A stretch of DNA of 64,000 nucleotides. It comes from Siderastrea radians (taxonomy: Eukaryota; Cnidaria; Anthozoa; Scleractinia; Rhizangiidae). Within the stretch, counting starts at the first letter, position 1. Every line of letters starts with the position of its first letter. A model generated the notes under the pieces. That model was given only the letters and a program-made list of their open reading frames with translations. It had not been told where the DNA came from and ran no database searches. The stretch covers positions 29,488,375-29,552,374 of the forward strand of contig OZ024895.1 in the NCBI GenBank assembly GCA_964017195.1, in the 5' to 3' direction. A program made the translations under genes and the position numbers. Shown here piece by piece: positions 41,701 through 53,878 of the stretch.

Positions 41701-44700
41701 CTTAATTTTGAGAAGAAGACCGTTAATTTAAACTGCAATTTTCCGTTTTAATGGTCCGCCATTATTACACCAGAAAGGATACAATGACGTCATACACTCA
41801 AGAGCTGTAGAATGTAGCGTGTGAACGCGGCTTACAAATTATGCAAAACACGAGTTTGAGAGTGTGAAAGCTCAAAACTCCCGTGCTGCATACTAAATAA
41901 GGCACTTTCACACACACTGCATTCTAAAGCTCGTGAGTGAATGATGTCATTCTGTCCTTTCTGGTGTAATAATGGCGGACTATTAAATCGGAAAATTGCA
42001 GTTTAAATAAACAGTCTTCTTGTCGAAATTAAGGCTTAAAATTTCGCTTGGGGAGTGTTTAGTAAACAAAGTTTCGAAATCCGAAGAAAAAATAAAAGTG
42101 ATTTTTTGATCGTAGTACCACTTTAAGCTAAAAAAACAATCTCAAAATTTTCTGTTTTCATGTATCTCGTTTTTAAATTTGATCCCGGTCTCTGTATGGT
42201 TCATGTATTCTAAGTTGATACGTTGACCACACTTTCCAGGTATCCCTCAGTTCATTTTAACCTCTAACTTTTACTGAATCTTGCCACTTAGTCACGCTAA
42301 TCTTTTGTCTTCATTGTTTCTGTTGTTTGCTTCAGTTGTTTTCTCAGCCAATTCTGTGAGGTGCGCCAAGAGTTGCGTGTTGCCCCAAATGTTCCTTTAG
42401 TAAATTGTTATAGTGCACATACCTTTTCCAAGAGCGAAGATTCTAGAGCCAGTGTTGAGCAGGAGGCCACAAACCAACAGTTACCCAGTTTGCCTTGCGT
42501 GATGTCATGAGTGCTCATTCCATCCACAAACAGATGCGGGAGATCTGGGGCACAAATGTCCTGCAGCAGCAAAGATCGCAGTTTAGCTATAGTGTAGGTT
42601 AACGAAGAAGGGAACTGTATTATTTTGTCTAAACGGAATGCATTATTCACGAAACAATGTAGTCAAGTCATGGAGATAGTAATTTATTTAATGTGTTCTT
42701 AATTCGCGGTTAGGAGCTGACGTTTCGCCGAGGTGACATTCGCGAAAGTCATCTTCAGAGTCAACTGAGAAGTTATACTTTATACTTTAAGTCGCACTAA
42801 TTTTGATGGCATCGTGAAATCTTGGCTTTCTCAAGTGATGGTAATAATCAGCTTTGACAAACGACAGAACATGGCAAAAAAACATTACAAACTACCCATG
42901 TACATCGCTGGGAACTCAAACACAGTGGCTCTGTTTAAGATGTGGGCTTGGCTGATTTTACTCATGGGCACGCTACAGTGAGTATACATTCTTTTTCGAC
43001 ATCCCCTTCCCCTAGTTTTTCCAGTGTCTTACTCCCGCTCCACTATGTCTGAAGTGTTTCGGAACCACTCGCATGCGACAAACTGACAACACTATACTAA
43101 GCAAACTGATCAACACTATCACACAAGAGCTGGTAGAGCCAAAATTCCCCGCCTCGAAGGAAACGATATGTGCTGTTGTTTACAAACTCTAGTGCAAGAA
43201 CTAATCGTAGAGATGACATCGGAGTTATTAAAAGGAATGCATCGGTGGGACGGCAAAATTACACCGGAGAGACGGCAGGAGTTAAGACAAGGTCCAAGGA
43301 ACACGTGAACACTAAAAGGGTATCATAATCGGAAGTGGGTGAACACCTCGAGGAGTCTAGTCATACAGTGGATATTTCTAGCACCACAATTATAGCTTGG
43401 GGAGGTGACACGTTTAAAAAAAGGAACTAGTTAAGCTCTTGAAATCCAGAGCCATGCCCCCACTTTAAACGGAGATAACATATACGAGTTTCCGCTCTAT
43501 CTACCTGGACATTTTTCACGTGATTTTTGCCATCCTGTAGTCATGTGACTAAGCCGACTAATACGATCATTTATTCAGACTGTGAAATAAAAGCTTCTGC
43601 GCTTTCACAGAGTTGGATCCTGGTCGAATAAATAACGCTTTTGGAGACAATTTTATTAACAAGTGGCTACGGATGGCCCTGTAGAATTGCAGTGCAACTT
43701 AAAAAAAGCCTTTAAATGACATGATGCTGGGTCACTCTCCTTTCGACAAATTAATGCCTTATAGTTTCAAATTGTTTCAATTATATATAGTTTTAACCCT
43801 TGTTCAGACAGGGCGTTTTTGGGTCTTCTGGGACCCCTCCTTAATCTCTGAGAATATTAAAGCTATGGCAACGAAACTTGGAGGACAGAGAATACGTCCG
43901 AAAGCAGTTCGAAAAATCAGCTGATGACGTCAAATGACGTCAGAATAATGTCATGTTCTCAAACGGCGGCCATCTTGGATTTGTTAATTTTCCAAAACCT
44001 TCAAAAAGCACCAAATTGATCTAGAAGTGATCAGAAACAATAAAATAACATGGAAATGATCTAAAAATGTAAAACTTTCTTCAAAAAGTTATTTTTTTAA
44101 TTAAAAAGAGGGAAATTCAAATTTTGAAAAAAAAAACCGTTTGTCCAAAAGTGGCTGCCATGGTAATGTCAATTAAACTTGATGGACAAGGACTTGCTGT
44201 ACCAAATTGTTCCCAGATAAAGTTTATGAAAAGTGACCGAACTTGGTGGCTTTTTGGTGGTCACAGAAACTAAAACAGTGATTTTGCGGTTACTTCGCTT
44301 CATAAGGGTTTATGGAGATTTTCTGTGAGTGGGAGCAACGTAATTACAGTTCACGGCAAAGTTTACACTCAATTTGTGTTCCACAGAGTCTATAGGAGAG
44401 ACACTTTTCTTGAAAAATGTGGGTTTTATCGTGTCAATAGACAATAGATCACCAAAACTTCACTTTTCACGAAATGTGTGAGGCTAACATCATCAAAACT
44501 AGTTAAAATAAAATCAAGAGTTAATTGAAATACTCATCAGTTCCCTTTCATCCCATTGCCCAAAGCTGTTTAGTATTTTTAAAAGAACCAAATCTTGTCG
44601 AATAATAGTGTATTTTGTCATTGAATGTTTCAGTCGTAATCCTTTAATACAAGACTTGTTACATTACTACATAACACAGAGGTGTATTTAAGGGTCCAAA

Positions 44701-45799
44701 ATAGCATTTCCACCTGTTTTGTTTCTGTTTGTTATGCAGTTTTTCGGATGAAAGAAAAATATTTGAGCAATCGAACGGGTGGATATATATGTAGTCAAGA
44801 AAACGACTTCCAGTGAATGTGCTTGCTTGTTACAGTCTCATTACTTTTAAGAACTATATTCTATCAAGACACAATTAAATGGATGCTACATCTTTCATAC
44901 ACAAATTTAAACGTCACGTGACAGAGTAAATTTGTTTATTCGTTGCGCCATAATTTTTAAGGTTTGAACTATGATTACTGTAATCTAATTTGCAAACAAC
45001 TTGATTTTCAAGCAAATCACAGGACTTAAAATTAATAAATATTTAGATGATCTAAATGGTTGCTTTGATAGCAATATTTGCAGAGGAACTCAAGAAAATA
45101 TTTCACTGAGTTCACTTGAAGATTCATTTGCCTTACGAGTTAGAATAAAACTACGATGCTATGGTTTGGTTAAACCCGGGTTTATTTCAATAGTTTATTA
45201 TGAATATTCATGCTATTGGAAGCGATCCGGCATTAACGACTTTATTTGATTCAATATCACAAAAATAAACAACGACATAAAAGCAATATCATTTGTTATA
45301 TATGTAGACGTAACCGTTAACATTAATCATCAAGCGGAAACCGATCATTAGGTGGTAACTTTCACTGAGGATTTGTGGATTATTATTTCTTAGCAACAGA
45401 AATTTATGTAAATTTCAGTTGTAAACTTTATCTTTTAGTGAAATGGTGTCACGCTATTTTCTTTGTAGTGTATGTTGAAGTGTGTTGAATAAAGACGATA
45501 ACGTTTTGTAATTTTGTTCACATAGTTCCCTAAAAATTTTCACAAGATACAAAGCTAATGGCATGAAATTGCTGTTTATGTGGAAAGCGACTGAAAGTTT
45601 ACGGACACCGATGACTTCAAAAGACTTTTCAACGTACCTTTGGTCTTTTCCACCCCACTGGTTCGGCCGGAGAGCGACTAAAGAACAGAGATTTGTTGTC
45701 CGCCGGGAATTCGGGATCTACGAACAGCCTTCCCTCTTTTTCGCATTGCGATTTGAGTTTGCTGTAACGCTGATTTCGGAAATAATGAAGCTTTACCAT
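26755..45799 (-). CDS. CAPN5-like: Calpain-5-like cysteine protease A (642 aa, 13 exons)
   Basis: Exons (5' to 3'): 45799-45638, 42560-42423, 36726-36518, 35883-35691, 33828-33745, 33307-33198, 32605-32528, 31516-31336, 30145-30023, 29187-28991, 28086-27956, 27620-27481, 26937-26755. Phases join throughout and the total is 1929 nt. The triad is present: Cys in [14 protein letters not shown] (exon 2), His in [10 protein letters not shown] (exon 5), Asn in [12 protein letters not shown] (exon 6). Exons 8-10 encode the C2-like beta-sandwich (domain III), exons 11-13 a C-terminal C2 domain ([20 protein letters not shown]). There is no EF-hand domain, so it belongs to the CAPN5/CAPN6/TRA-3 type, about the 640 aa usual there. 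CAPN6 lacks the active Cys, so CAPN5 fits better. It should be an intracellular Ca2+-dependent protease. Head-to-tail with calpain B, which has matching exons. Confidence 0.93.
27690..27860 (+). repeat. Tetranucleotide satellite (ACGG/ATGG/GAAC)
   Basis: A degenerate 4-bp repeat (AACGAGCG, GGATGGAC, GGATAGAT units) in the calpain A intron between exons 11 and 12. His-Pro-Ser-Ile translations on the minus strand are artefacts of it. Confidence 0.85.
29606..29629 (+). repeat. Short TTCACGGG tandem repeat
   Basis: Three consecutive TTCACGGG units in the intron between calpain A exons 9 and 10. Confidence 0.7.
34095..34856 (+). mobile_element. ~760-bp SINE-like composite element, copy 1
   Basis: It starts TAGCCAAGCCTAAAAGCGGA and ends near GGGCTTTGCTATTA. 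It recurs inverted at 37021-37903. It holds a tRNA-like head on the minus strand at about 34200-34276 (TGGTTAGCGCA as an A box, GGTTCAAATCTC as a B box), poly-A/T stretches and a GACGGACGGA block. It lies in the intron between calpain A exons 4 and 5. Confidence 0.6.
35019..35081. repeat. Hairpin, 24-bp arms
   Basis: GGATTAGTTAATTGACAACTGA pairs with TCAGTTGTCAATTCAGTAACTAATCC across a short loop in a calpain A intron. It is probably a tiny MITE remnant. Confidence 0.6.
36845..37000. mobile_element. 156-bp MITE with 22-bp inverted ends
   Basis: TAGCCTGCGTAGCAAGCG at the left is repeated perfectly in inverse orientation at the right (CGCTTGCTACGCAGGCTA). The arms continue imperfectly inward. 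It lies in the calpain A intron between exons 2 and 3. Confidence 0.75.
37021..37903 (-). mobile_element. ~880-bp SINE-like composite element, copy 2
   Basis: An inverted copy of 34095-34856, with shared ends (GGCTCCGCTTTTAGGCTTGG), shared GTCCGTCCGTACG block and shared central segment. Its tRNA-like head lies at about 37668-37735 (TGGCCTAGTGG A box, GGGTTCGACAC B box) followed by a T-rich stretch. ORFs of ~130-150 codons occur in both copies but do not stay in one frame relative to each other. Confidence 0.6.
37668..37735 (+). ncRNA. tRNA-like SINE head (not a functional tRNA)
   Basis: Pol III box A and box B motifs at suitable spacing, but the acceptor arms do not pair, so it is a tRNA-derived repeat head. 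It belongs to the 37021-37903 element. Confidence 0.4.
38035..41505. mobile_element. 3.5-kb element with ~225-bp terminal inverted repeats
   Basis: CTTTGATCCACATTCGACGC at 38035 returns as reverse complement ending at 41505. Arms run to about 38258 and from about 41276 with only scattered differences. The interior (38260-41275) has no transposase I can recognise; the longest frames are under 100 codons. A perfect 20-bp palindrome (GGTAAAGACC and complement) lies at 38271-38290. It occupies the large calpain A intron between exons 2 and 3. Confidence 0.7.
41601..42133. mobile_element. 530-bp foldback MITE
   Basis: Left arm (about 41601-41840, TTAAAGTGGTACTAGGATCA) and right arm (about 41900-42133) are reverse complements over more than 200 bp, including GGTCCGCCATTATTACACCA against its counterpart. 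It is non-coding and lies 290 bp from calpain A exon 2. Confidence 0.75.
42670..43640 (+). mobile_element. Penelope-like element remnant
   Basis: It contains a broken GIY-YIG endonuclease segment (43140-43430) and a CTGACGTTTCGCC...TCATCTTCAGAGTC motif near 42717-42760, which resembles sequence found next to Penelope-like elements in many invertebrates. A related motif occurs at 51040-51085. It lies in the calpain A first intron. Confidence 0.5.
43140..43430 (+). pseudogene. GIY-YIG endonuclease fragment (Penelope-like)
   Basis: Split among frames by stops and shifts, one reads CAVVYKL, then [17 protein letters not shown], then [17 protein letters not shown]. These match the order VVYKI, YIGETGR..T R..EH and AEH...H..D of Penelope-type GIY-YIG domains. 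Stops and frame changes make it non-functional. Confidence 0.6.
43793..44312 (+). mobile_element. Possible piggyBac-like MITE, second subfamily
   Basis: TTAACCCTTGTTCAG at the left and CATAAGGGTTTAT at the right give short inverted ends next to TTAA/TTAT. The interior resembles 10480-11200. It is non-coding. Confidence 0.5.
44313..45637 (-). other. Calpain A first intron, 5' part
   Basis: AT-rich intron sequence with no recognised gene or repeat family. Short frames here lack any family resemblance. Confidence 0.5.
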
Positions 45800-48220
45800 A
45801 CCCTTACTTCTCCAAAGGAAATAAGTTACGCGTGGATGTTATGTTTCATCTGCAAACCCGAGAATAACAAATACATCTTGTTATCATATTTATGCATGTA
45901 TCTAAGCTCGCACCCAGACCTTACCTTTTATGTATTGAAATGTGACCGTGAGAAGCCTGGAGTGTTAACAGATCGTTGTTCAACTTTCAGTTGCTTTTCA
46001 CGTGAAGGCCAAAGCAACAAATGTATGCCAATAGTTTTATAACTTATAAAAACACTTCTTATCTCCGCGTTTTTCAGCGATATTGCGCCGTTTTCTTTGT
46101 AGCAGTTTTGTTTCCAGTTCGAAGAGAGAACATGCAATGTGCTCATAAAATGGGTCACAGTTATCTCATGGCTTTAATTAAAATTAAATGAAATGAAATC
46201 CTTTAATGAAATGGCGCCGAAAATCGCCAGTAGTTTTGTTTACACGGGCGATTTGAAATCGCACTGTTACGATTTGGACGTGACGGGATAAAGCGCATGC
46301 GAAGTGAAAAGAAGAGTTGTTTACACCTACATGTACCTTGCATACGCAATCACTAGAATCGCCGTGAAATTGCTGCAAGACTACAGAGAGTTTTCCCACA
46401 GGATCTAAAACCGCTGTTAAAATCGCCTGCTAAGATCGCATCTAAGTGTAAATGTCCCTTAACGATGCAAAGTACACACCGACCAAATTTTTAAAGTGCA
46501 ACTGTTTATTATCTAAATATACACCTTAATTTCTTCTACAAAATTTATTACAACACTACGACCTCCTGTTTACTTATTGTTGCGGCATAATGGCGCGTGG
46601 CTGCTACAAAATTTAAAACTGAACCACCAACGAAAGTTGTTCGACAAGCTGTTTGTTTGTAAGTCAGACCGTAGGATAAGATGAAGTCAGCAAGATTCAC
46701 ATTGAATAGATATCAGAATGTTAAAAGGTGAATTCAAATAGTGGATTAGCTAATCTTGTAGATATTCCACGAACCAGCGGTTCAGTTTTAATGGCTTGTT
46801 ATCGTTGGCCGAGTGCAGTTAAAAGACGTAAAAATGCGGAATCCATGCGGGACCGGTTGTCCACAAGTCGATTTCCGCTAACCGGCTCGATTTCCGGGTT
46901 TTAAAGTTAACCAAGGTTTCTGGTTTTCTTGTTGAAAAGCGTTTCCTCTCTTGGCTTTCACTGCTAATTTAATCCTTTAAGTCCCAGTAATGATCAACAT
47001 CAAATTTCTACCCCATATTTCAGTGCATCAAAACACGCACAGGTCATGAAAATTAAGGAAACGATGACCACAGATGATTTGTCTTGATGTTTAAACAAAT
47101 TCCCCCAACCAGTTATCAGCAAAATGGATGGAGACCAGTAATGAGAATTTGTATAAAGATGCTGAGGCTCAAAGGTTTAAGTTACAGTATGAAAGCAGCC
47201 AAAATCAAAACGTAGAAAAAGCCATCGAAATCCACTTCTTTAAACTATCGCTTAGCCACTATTAAAATGAAGTCAAAATTGACGTTTGTCTTGCGGTTTT
47301 TTGAATAGAAACCATATATAATTTAGGGCCAATTGCTCAAACAAAGTCTAAGTTAGATCTGGTTTATGGCTAAATCGAGGTTAATACTGGGTCTACTGGT
47401 TCTTCACAACATCTAAGCGGGTTAAACTTTTTTTTATTAAACTTGGACGATCCATCAACTGCAATGGTCAAATCTATAGAGTCTAATCTTGTGCTAATCT
47501 TTCTGATTTAAAAGAAAAGAAAATGGTTTCGGTCATGTTTTTTTTCCAAACCGGCCTGTCTAGACTTTGTTTATGCAAACCGGCCCATATCTTGTTGAGC
47601 AAAATATTCGCCAAATAATTTATATGAAGATAGCTCTTCCTTAAAAACACGTTATAAGCTTATAGTTATTACCTACTTCTGAAAATATATACCTAGTTCA
47701 CTTGCATTCACAGCGTGAATAGAAACTCCAATTTAAAAGACACGGTTTCATGCCGAGAATCCAAAGTCATAACCACCTTGTACAGCATAATAAGCAGCAC
47801 ATGAGGAAAATGCTGCTGAATAGCTTTCATTCCAGTGGTCATACGTTAGGATTTCATCCAAATACTCAAGTGTAATGTACTGAAATTAAAACTAGACAAC
47901 CCTTTCGTGCATGAAATGCTCTGAACAAGTAGAATGGAGCAATATCAAAAGAAACAGAAATTTATGCAAGAAATTCTCAAAAACTTGGGTTCACCTCAAG
48001 TTGCAATGCTGTGACTCGGAGGCAGAAAAGAAAGCCTAATTACCCCTCCTTCCCCTCCCCCAAAAAGTATACCATTTTAAGGTAAACCAAAAACCAACTT
48101 CTCTTAGATACAAGACACTCTTAGCGAAACTTATTCTTAGCGAATGAACTGAACTGCATATTAACTAACTCCGTTTTATCTTGGCATTACTTAGAGAATT
48201 AACCATTGAAATTCCAGTTA
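45800..48220. other. Calpain A-calpain B intergenic region
   Basis: 2.4 kb holding the calpain A upstream region and the calpain B 3' flank. 46200-46460 has imperfect inverted ends (GTTTACACGGGCGATTT near 46237 and TCTAAGTGTAAATGTCCC near 46441), a possible small MITE. No TATA box or CpG-rich block stands out, and no canonical AATAAA was found close to the calpain B stop. Confidence 0.45.
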
Positions 48221-51200
48221 TTAGATTGCCATGAGATCCTGATAACATTTCACTTCCACCGTGACCGCGCCCGGCATCTTGACTTGGTGGTTTCGCCTAC
48301 GGCCCATCAGATTGTGTGTCTCCACCACACCTTTGTTGTTAATGTCGATATTAATCTTGGCTTGACCCATGAACGCATCCCAAAACCAGTTAGAGTCCCA
48401 CACCTGAGTATAAACATAAAAGATAGAACTACAGTTAAAGCAGCAGCGACAAAATCAACCGAAAGGACGACGTTAAATCAACAAAAACCGGCAGAAACAA
48501 CAACAAGGATGAAAATAAGAAGAGTGAGTACAACGACAGTCAAATAAATAAATACCTGCCAATCTTAACCCTATTTAGCTCGGGGGGGGGGGGGGGGGGC
48601 ACATTGTGCCCGCGCCTGACTTTAACGAACTATAACTTTTAAACGGCTGGACAAATAATCACCAAATCTTGCGACTTTACATAAAATTTATCAGAGAAAA
48701 TGTTCCTGTGTCAATGACGTGTCTATGATGATTGACGTTTCCATAGCAACCGTCGACTCAGAAGTGTATTTTGACTATTTTCTGTGTTTTTCAGTCTTTC
48801 TTTCAGTCTTTTCCCCTTCATTTGTAAGAAGAAGGGAATCCTTTACTTTTGCGTGCTCGTTTTGAGTAAGTATGCTTCTTAGAACAAATTCACATGTTTT
48901 TCGATGTCGCCATTGTCAGTTGTATGACTGCAGGCTCGGGATTCAAGATGGCGGCCCATTTTTCAAACTGACGGGTTTGTGACGTTATTGTGACGTCACC
49001 ACACGTCATAATTGACACGTCGTAAGCCCAATCTGTTAAGCTAATGATGTGCTACGAACGTGCCAAGTTTCATCACAAGAGCGTTAATACTTTTCGAGAT
49101 ATAGCCCCCCCCCCCCCAGGCTCAAAAACTCAAAAAGATAGGGTTAACATGCTACAAGAAGATCTGTAAATTAACTACACCAGCTCTATCAGGCGACATT
49201 TGCTGACCATTCAACATAATTAATACACAGTACATTAACAGTAGATTCCTGAAACTGATTATGAGCAATCATAACTCTTCTTCACAGTCCCGTGATTTTT
49301 ACCACCAAACTTACCTGAATAACCAAGCGAGTTTTCTGAGGTCTTCTGACGAAAAACAGGGCACCAGTATTCCACTGTGGATTCAGCGAATCTTTTACCA
49401 CAGGCGTCTTAACTTTTCGTCCTTCACAACTGATAACAGCATAAGGATCAGGCGCTGAAAAAACAGTTGAAATTAATAGTTGTTATATGGTCGTTATTGA
49501 CAAACCATGAGGTCCAGACGCACAAATACTAGCCGAGTTCTTTTCTTTTCTTAACGGAAGTGGCAACTGTGTAGTGCGCAGCACTTCAAACTATTCCCAA
49601 ACATTGTTTCAGCAGTTTTTCTCTGACTATTTAATTGACTAATCCCAGTGAGCACTTTTCAGGGACAATAAAACCAATATAGCAAATTGAACACAACAGA
49701 GTTAAGAATAGGCCTTTTGCAACAAACTGTCGAGTCAGTGATAAATTTCACCGAGAAAAAATGAATAAACGTTGTGATTCCCACGAATGAAATTACATGG
49801 ATGGCAAACAACATTCTTAGTCAATTTTTAAGAGCTCGCACTCACAGCTGGACTTTGCAGCCAGCAGGTTGTACGTCGTTTCTGACTACGAATTGACAAA
49901 AAAGGAACAATTTCGCCCTCCAGTACAGTCAAGTTCCGACAGTTTCTTGCAGAAGGCCTATTTCAACTTGAGAGGCAGATAAGACAGCGCAAGATCAGAC
50001 AGATAAGGCAGATAAAAGAGGCAGGTAAGACAACAGGCCAGGTAAGGTAAGAGGCAGATAAGACAGATGAAAGACAGCGCGCCTGCACTTGATGTGTAAA
50101 AAGCTTTCTTTTTGCTTACTCATTGACAGTCGGCTTGTTTTCTGAAGTCCGCCAGCTGACTTGACCATAACGGAAACGACACACACAGGGGTACGACACT
50201 GAGGGAAGCAGCACCAGATCTTACTTCCAGTCGAGTGTTCCTGGTTTAGAAACCTAGATATAAAAACAAGAATGTAAGGCTGTAAGACTGAATTCAAAAT
50301 TGACGTTATAGTTCTTGTTTAGCTTAAACCTGCTTTGAACAACAGGGCCCGGGAATCTAAGCCACCTCCTTCTACACAAGGCTGGATGCTGTAGAGAGTT
50401 GCAAGGACGCTCGTGGCGAGCTAGGCCATTTTCAAGATTACTATGTGGCATACTATTGGGATCAGTTATTTTGAAAGAGCCCAGAGTGGCGACAAAGAGA
50501 AAATTGGTCGTGTAAAAGGTGAGTACTTGTCCCCATTTCGGTTAAGTGATCGCAAAGAAATCAGAGACAATGTTCACCCAAAGAAGGACTGATGACCTTG
50601 CTGCACCTTAAAGGGACCATAGCAAAATCCTCGTGACATAGATCCCCCATTTTGCTAGGATTTGGGCCACAAACAAAATTCTCCTAGAAGTGAATTTTCG
50701 GAAGGACAGCAAACCATAATTACTAGTTTTACACGATTTTTGCACGACACAACAGCAGAACGTTAAAAGGTGACGTTAACATGTTTTTTACGTTTTAATC
50801 CACTTCAATGCTGGCCATCTGTCGCCAAAGACACTTAGTATTAGTTTCACGGAACAAAACTCAGTGGACCATTGTTTTGAGATTCTCATACAATGCAACT
50901 TATGGCTTTTCAAAAAGTTGCAAGTTGACATAGTCCTTTTAAAACCGTAAATGGTTTGAACCCAGGAGTCTTATCATAAGTCGGTAAATTATGATCGTCG
51001 GGGTGAGTGTAGTCCTGAGAAGGACTGTTTGTGGTGACATTGACTGACGTTTCGACAACCTGAGGGGAAGTCATCATCAGAGTCAAGTGAACTGTGAATC
51101 GTCAGTAGATGTTGTAAGTCTCTGGTCGTTGCCCTTGTACTAACTTGTACCAGTCGTTGTACCGACTTATGATAGTCCTTTTAAATGAAATTGTTGAGGT

Positions 51201-53827
51201 ACTCGAACATGTATGTATTCTTACACTGCATTTGAAGACTTTTCGGTGAACACTCTTAGCAGGAAACTTCCAGCCTTGTTTGGTTCGTAAGTGGAGGGTA
51301 TCACCACATATCTACCCCTCTTCAGTTGAAACTTGTTCACCACTTCTCGAGCATTGATAAAAATAGAGTCGCCGGCTTTTTCAAACATTGTATGCAAACG
51401 GTACTTTCTGTTTTCTTCAACCTAAGAGCAAACAAACAAACAAACAAACAACAAATACGAAAATATTTTATGGCAACCAACACCAAAAACAAACAAACAA
51501 ACAAACAAACAAAGAAAGACAAGACAACAAAACTAAACTAAACGTTATTTGAGTAGCTGTTGTTTGCAAATCGCTGGTTGGCGTCAGTATGACAAATATT
51601 CATTTCTTAAAAAAAAAACAGAAAAAAAAACGAAAAAGCAAACAAACTTGTAAACAAACAAACAAACAAAAATACAGTACCAGGTTCAGACAGTACCAGG
51701 TTCAACTGGTACATGAGAACATGCACCAATTGAAGGAAAAACAAAACGGAACAAACAAGTACAAAACACGGGAGTACAATGCAAAACGGCCTGGAAAAAA
51801 CACTGATCTGAAAGTCGCTTCATGCAAAAGCCCTGATCCTAAACAGCATGTCTCAAATATCCAACAAAAGAAAAAGGCATAAGGGTTCTGACTTTGAAGG
51901 TCCTCAGGACTGTACCTTCATAACAAAGTAGCCGATGGTGAGATTCTCCACTCCTCTTTCTTTTTCTTTTCTTGTGTCTTCCTGCATCAACGCAATCATG
52001 ACCTCGCCCTCTTCCTCCTTGACGCTAAATGCGTACTGAAAATAGTGAAAAGTAAAGCAGTAATATAAATCTTATTTTGGCAGAACTCGGGGTTTATTCT
52101 AGAATTTGATTAAAGAGGGCCCAGTGGCCCCCCTTTAGTGACTTTAGAGGGCCTACATGTATTTTCAATTTTTTTTATACTAAACTTCAGATTGATCGGT
52201 AAATTGGTCATAAAAAAGTAATATTTTGACAAATCGGGCTTTACGCAAATTGCTGAAGTCGCAGATTAAATTTCTAGCGCAAATAATTCCGGTTTACGGT
52301 GAAACAACTGCGCATGCCAAGCAATTTTAAATGATATGTGTGTATTCAAAGGTCAAGTCTCTGTTCAATCAACGTATCATCTTGTTTTGTTTTGCTAAAA
52401 TAATAATCAAAAACAAAATCAAATAAACAACAGAACCGACCAAACATTTCCACCTTACAGTTTTGTTAACTGCGTTATGTACTATTCACGCTAGCCATCT
52501 TATGAGATCTGATCGATTACGCGATGGACTAAGCGCTCATACCGTTAGAAATTCGACCCGAAGATATTTCCGGAAAATCTTCGCCTTAGCAACGGTAATA
52601 TTCGAACAACATCGAAACTCATCGGTTCACCTTCTGATTTTTTTCGGACTCCCTGATATCATATCAGACATTTAACTTGGAAAAGGATGGCAGATATGCT
52701 GACAAATCTGACATATGGAACGCTTCAGTAGTACCTGAGGGTTCTTCAGGAATGTGCTTCTATTTTCAACACACCCGCCAGCAGTAGAGCCTGGGCTCCA
52801 TCGATAGCTGTGTTTAAAGACGCGCCATCTTTTTCTCAATGAAAAGATTGACTTGCTCAACACGTGACACAGGGTAGCGTTGGTGAAGTAGTTGCAGAAA
52901 TCTTCAAATGCCATCCTGGCAAAATAGAATAATGAAACAAGGCAAGGTTTTAGCTAGAAGGGTCTGTTATGGATGTCTAGTTCTCGCAGATATTCGTTTA
53001 AAATTCAGTTAATAATCTCTCACAAAATTGAAAAGAAACGCGCCCCTTAGACACCCAATTTTCATTTTCTGGCTAAAAGCCTGAAACAAGGTAAGGTATT
53101 GTTCACTTGCAGTTTCGAACTTCGCTTAAAAGATCACTGTTTATCTCCCAGCTGCTCACTGATTCACTGTAACCGTATTTTATGCCATCTTTAGATCAAC
53201 TACATTTAACACTACACATTGCGTATTGATTTCTTGCACGAGGTCTCACGAGACCTGGACACTACATGAGAAAAAACATGAGAAAAGAATGAGCGTGAAG
53301 CCGTGTATCCAGGTTGTTTAGGGATGCAGCTCCGAAGCGGCAGGGTATTCTGCAGAAGCTTCACGTAGTGTAGCCAACTTTGTCGCCAATGTGAGATTTC
53401 GAGCCTCGCTCACTGAAAAGTTCACTGCTTGTCTCTTAGCTGTCTCCTGTTTTACTAAAACCAATTTTATGCTTATGTTAATGTCACTTATATAACACTA
53501 TACATAATTATATTGCATATTAATTATTAGCAAGAGGCCGAGGACCGGGACACTAAATAACTAAAAGCAATGCACTGCTAGCCATATCTGGCGTCCATCA
53601 AAATACAAGCTGACGTCCAATCTCATTCTAATACTGACCAAAATTCACCATCATTCTCAAAGACGATTCCAAGCTTCTCTCTGTCACTGGCTTTCAGTTT
53701 CTTCCACTCCTCTGAGCTAAAAGGATTCAAAAGAAAAAGGTATTTTATTCAAAGTTCGGTCGGTCGGTCGGTCGGTCGGTCGGTCGGTCGGTCGGTCGGT
53801 CGGTCGGTCGGTCGGTCGGTCGGTCGG

Positions 53828-53878
<51 letters not shown>

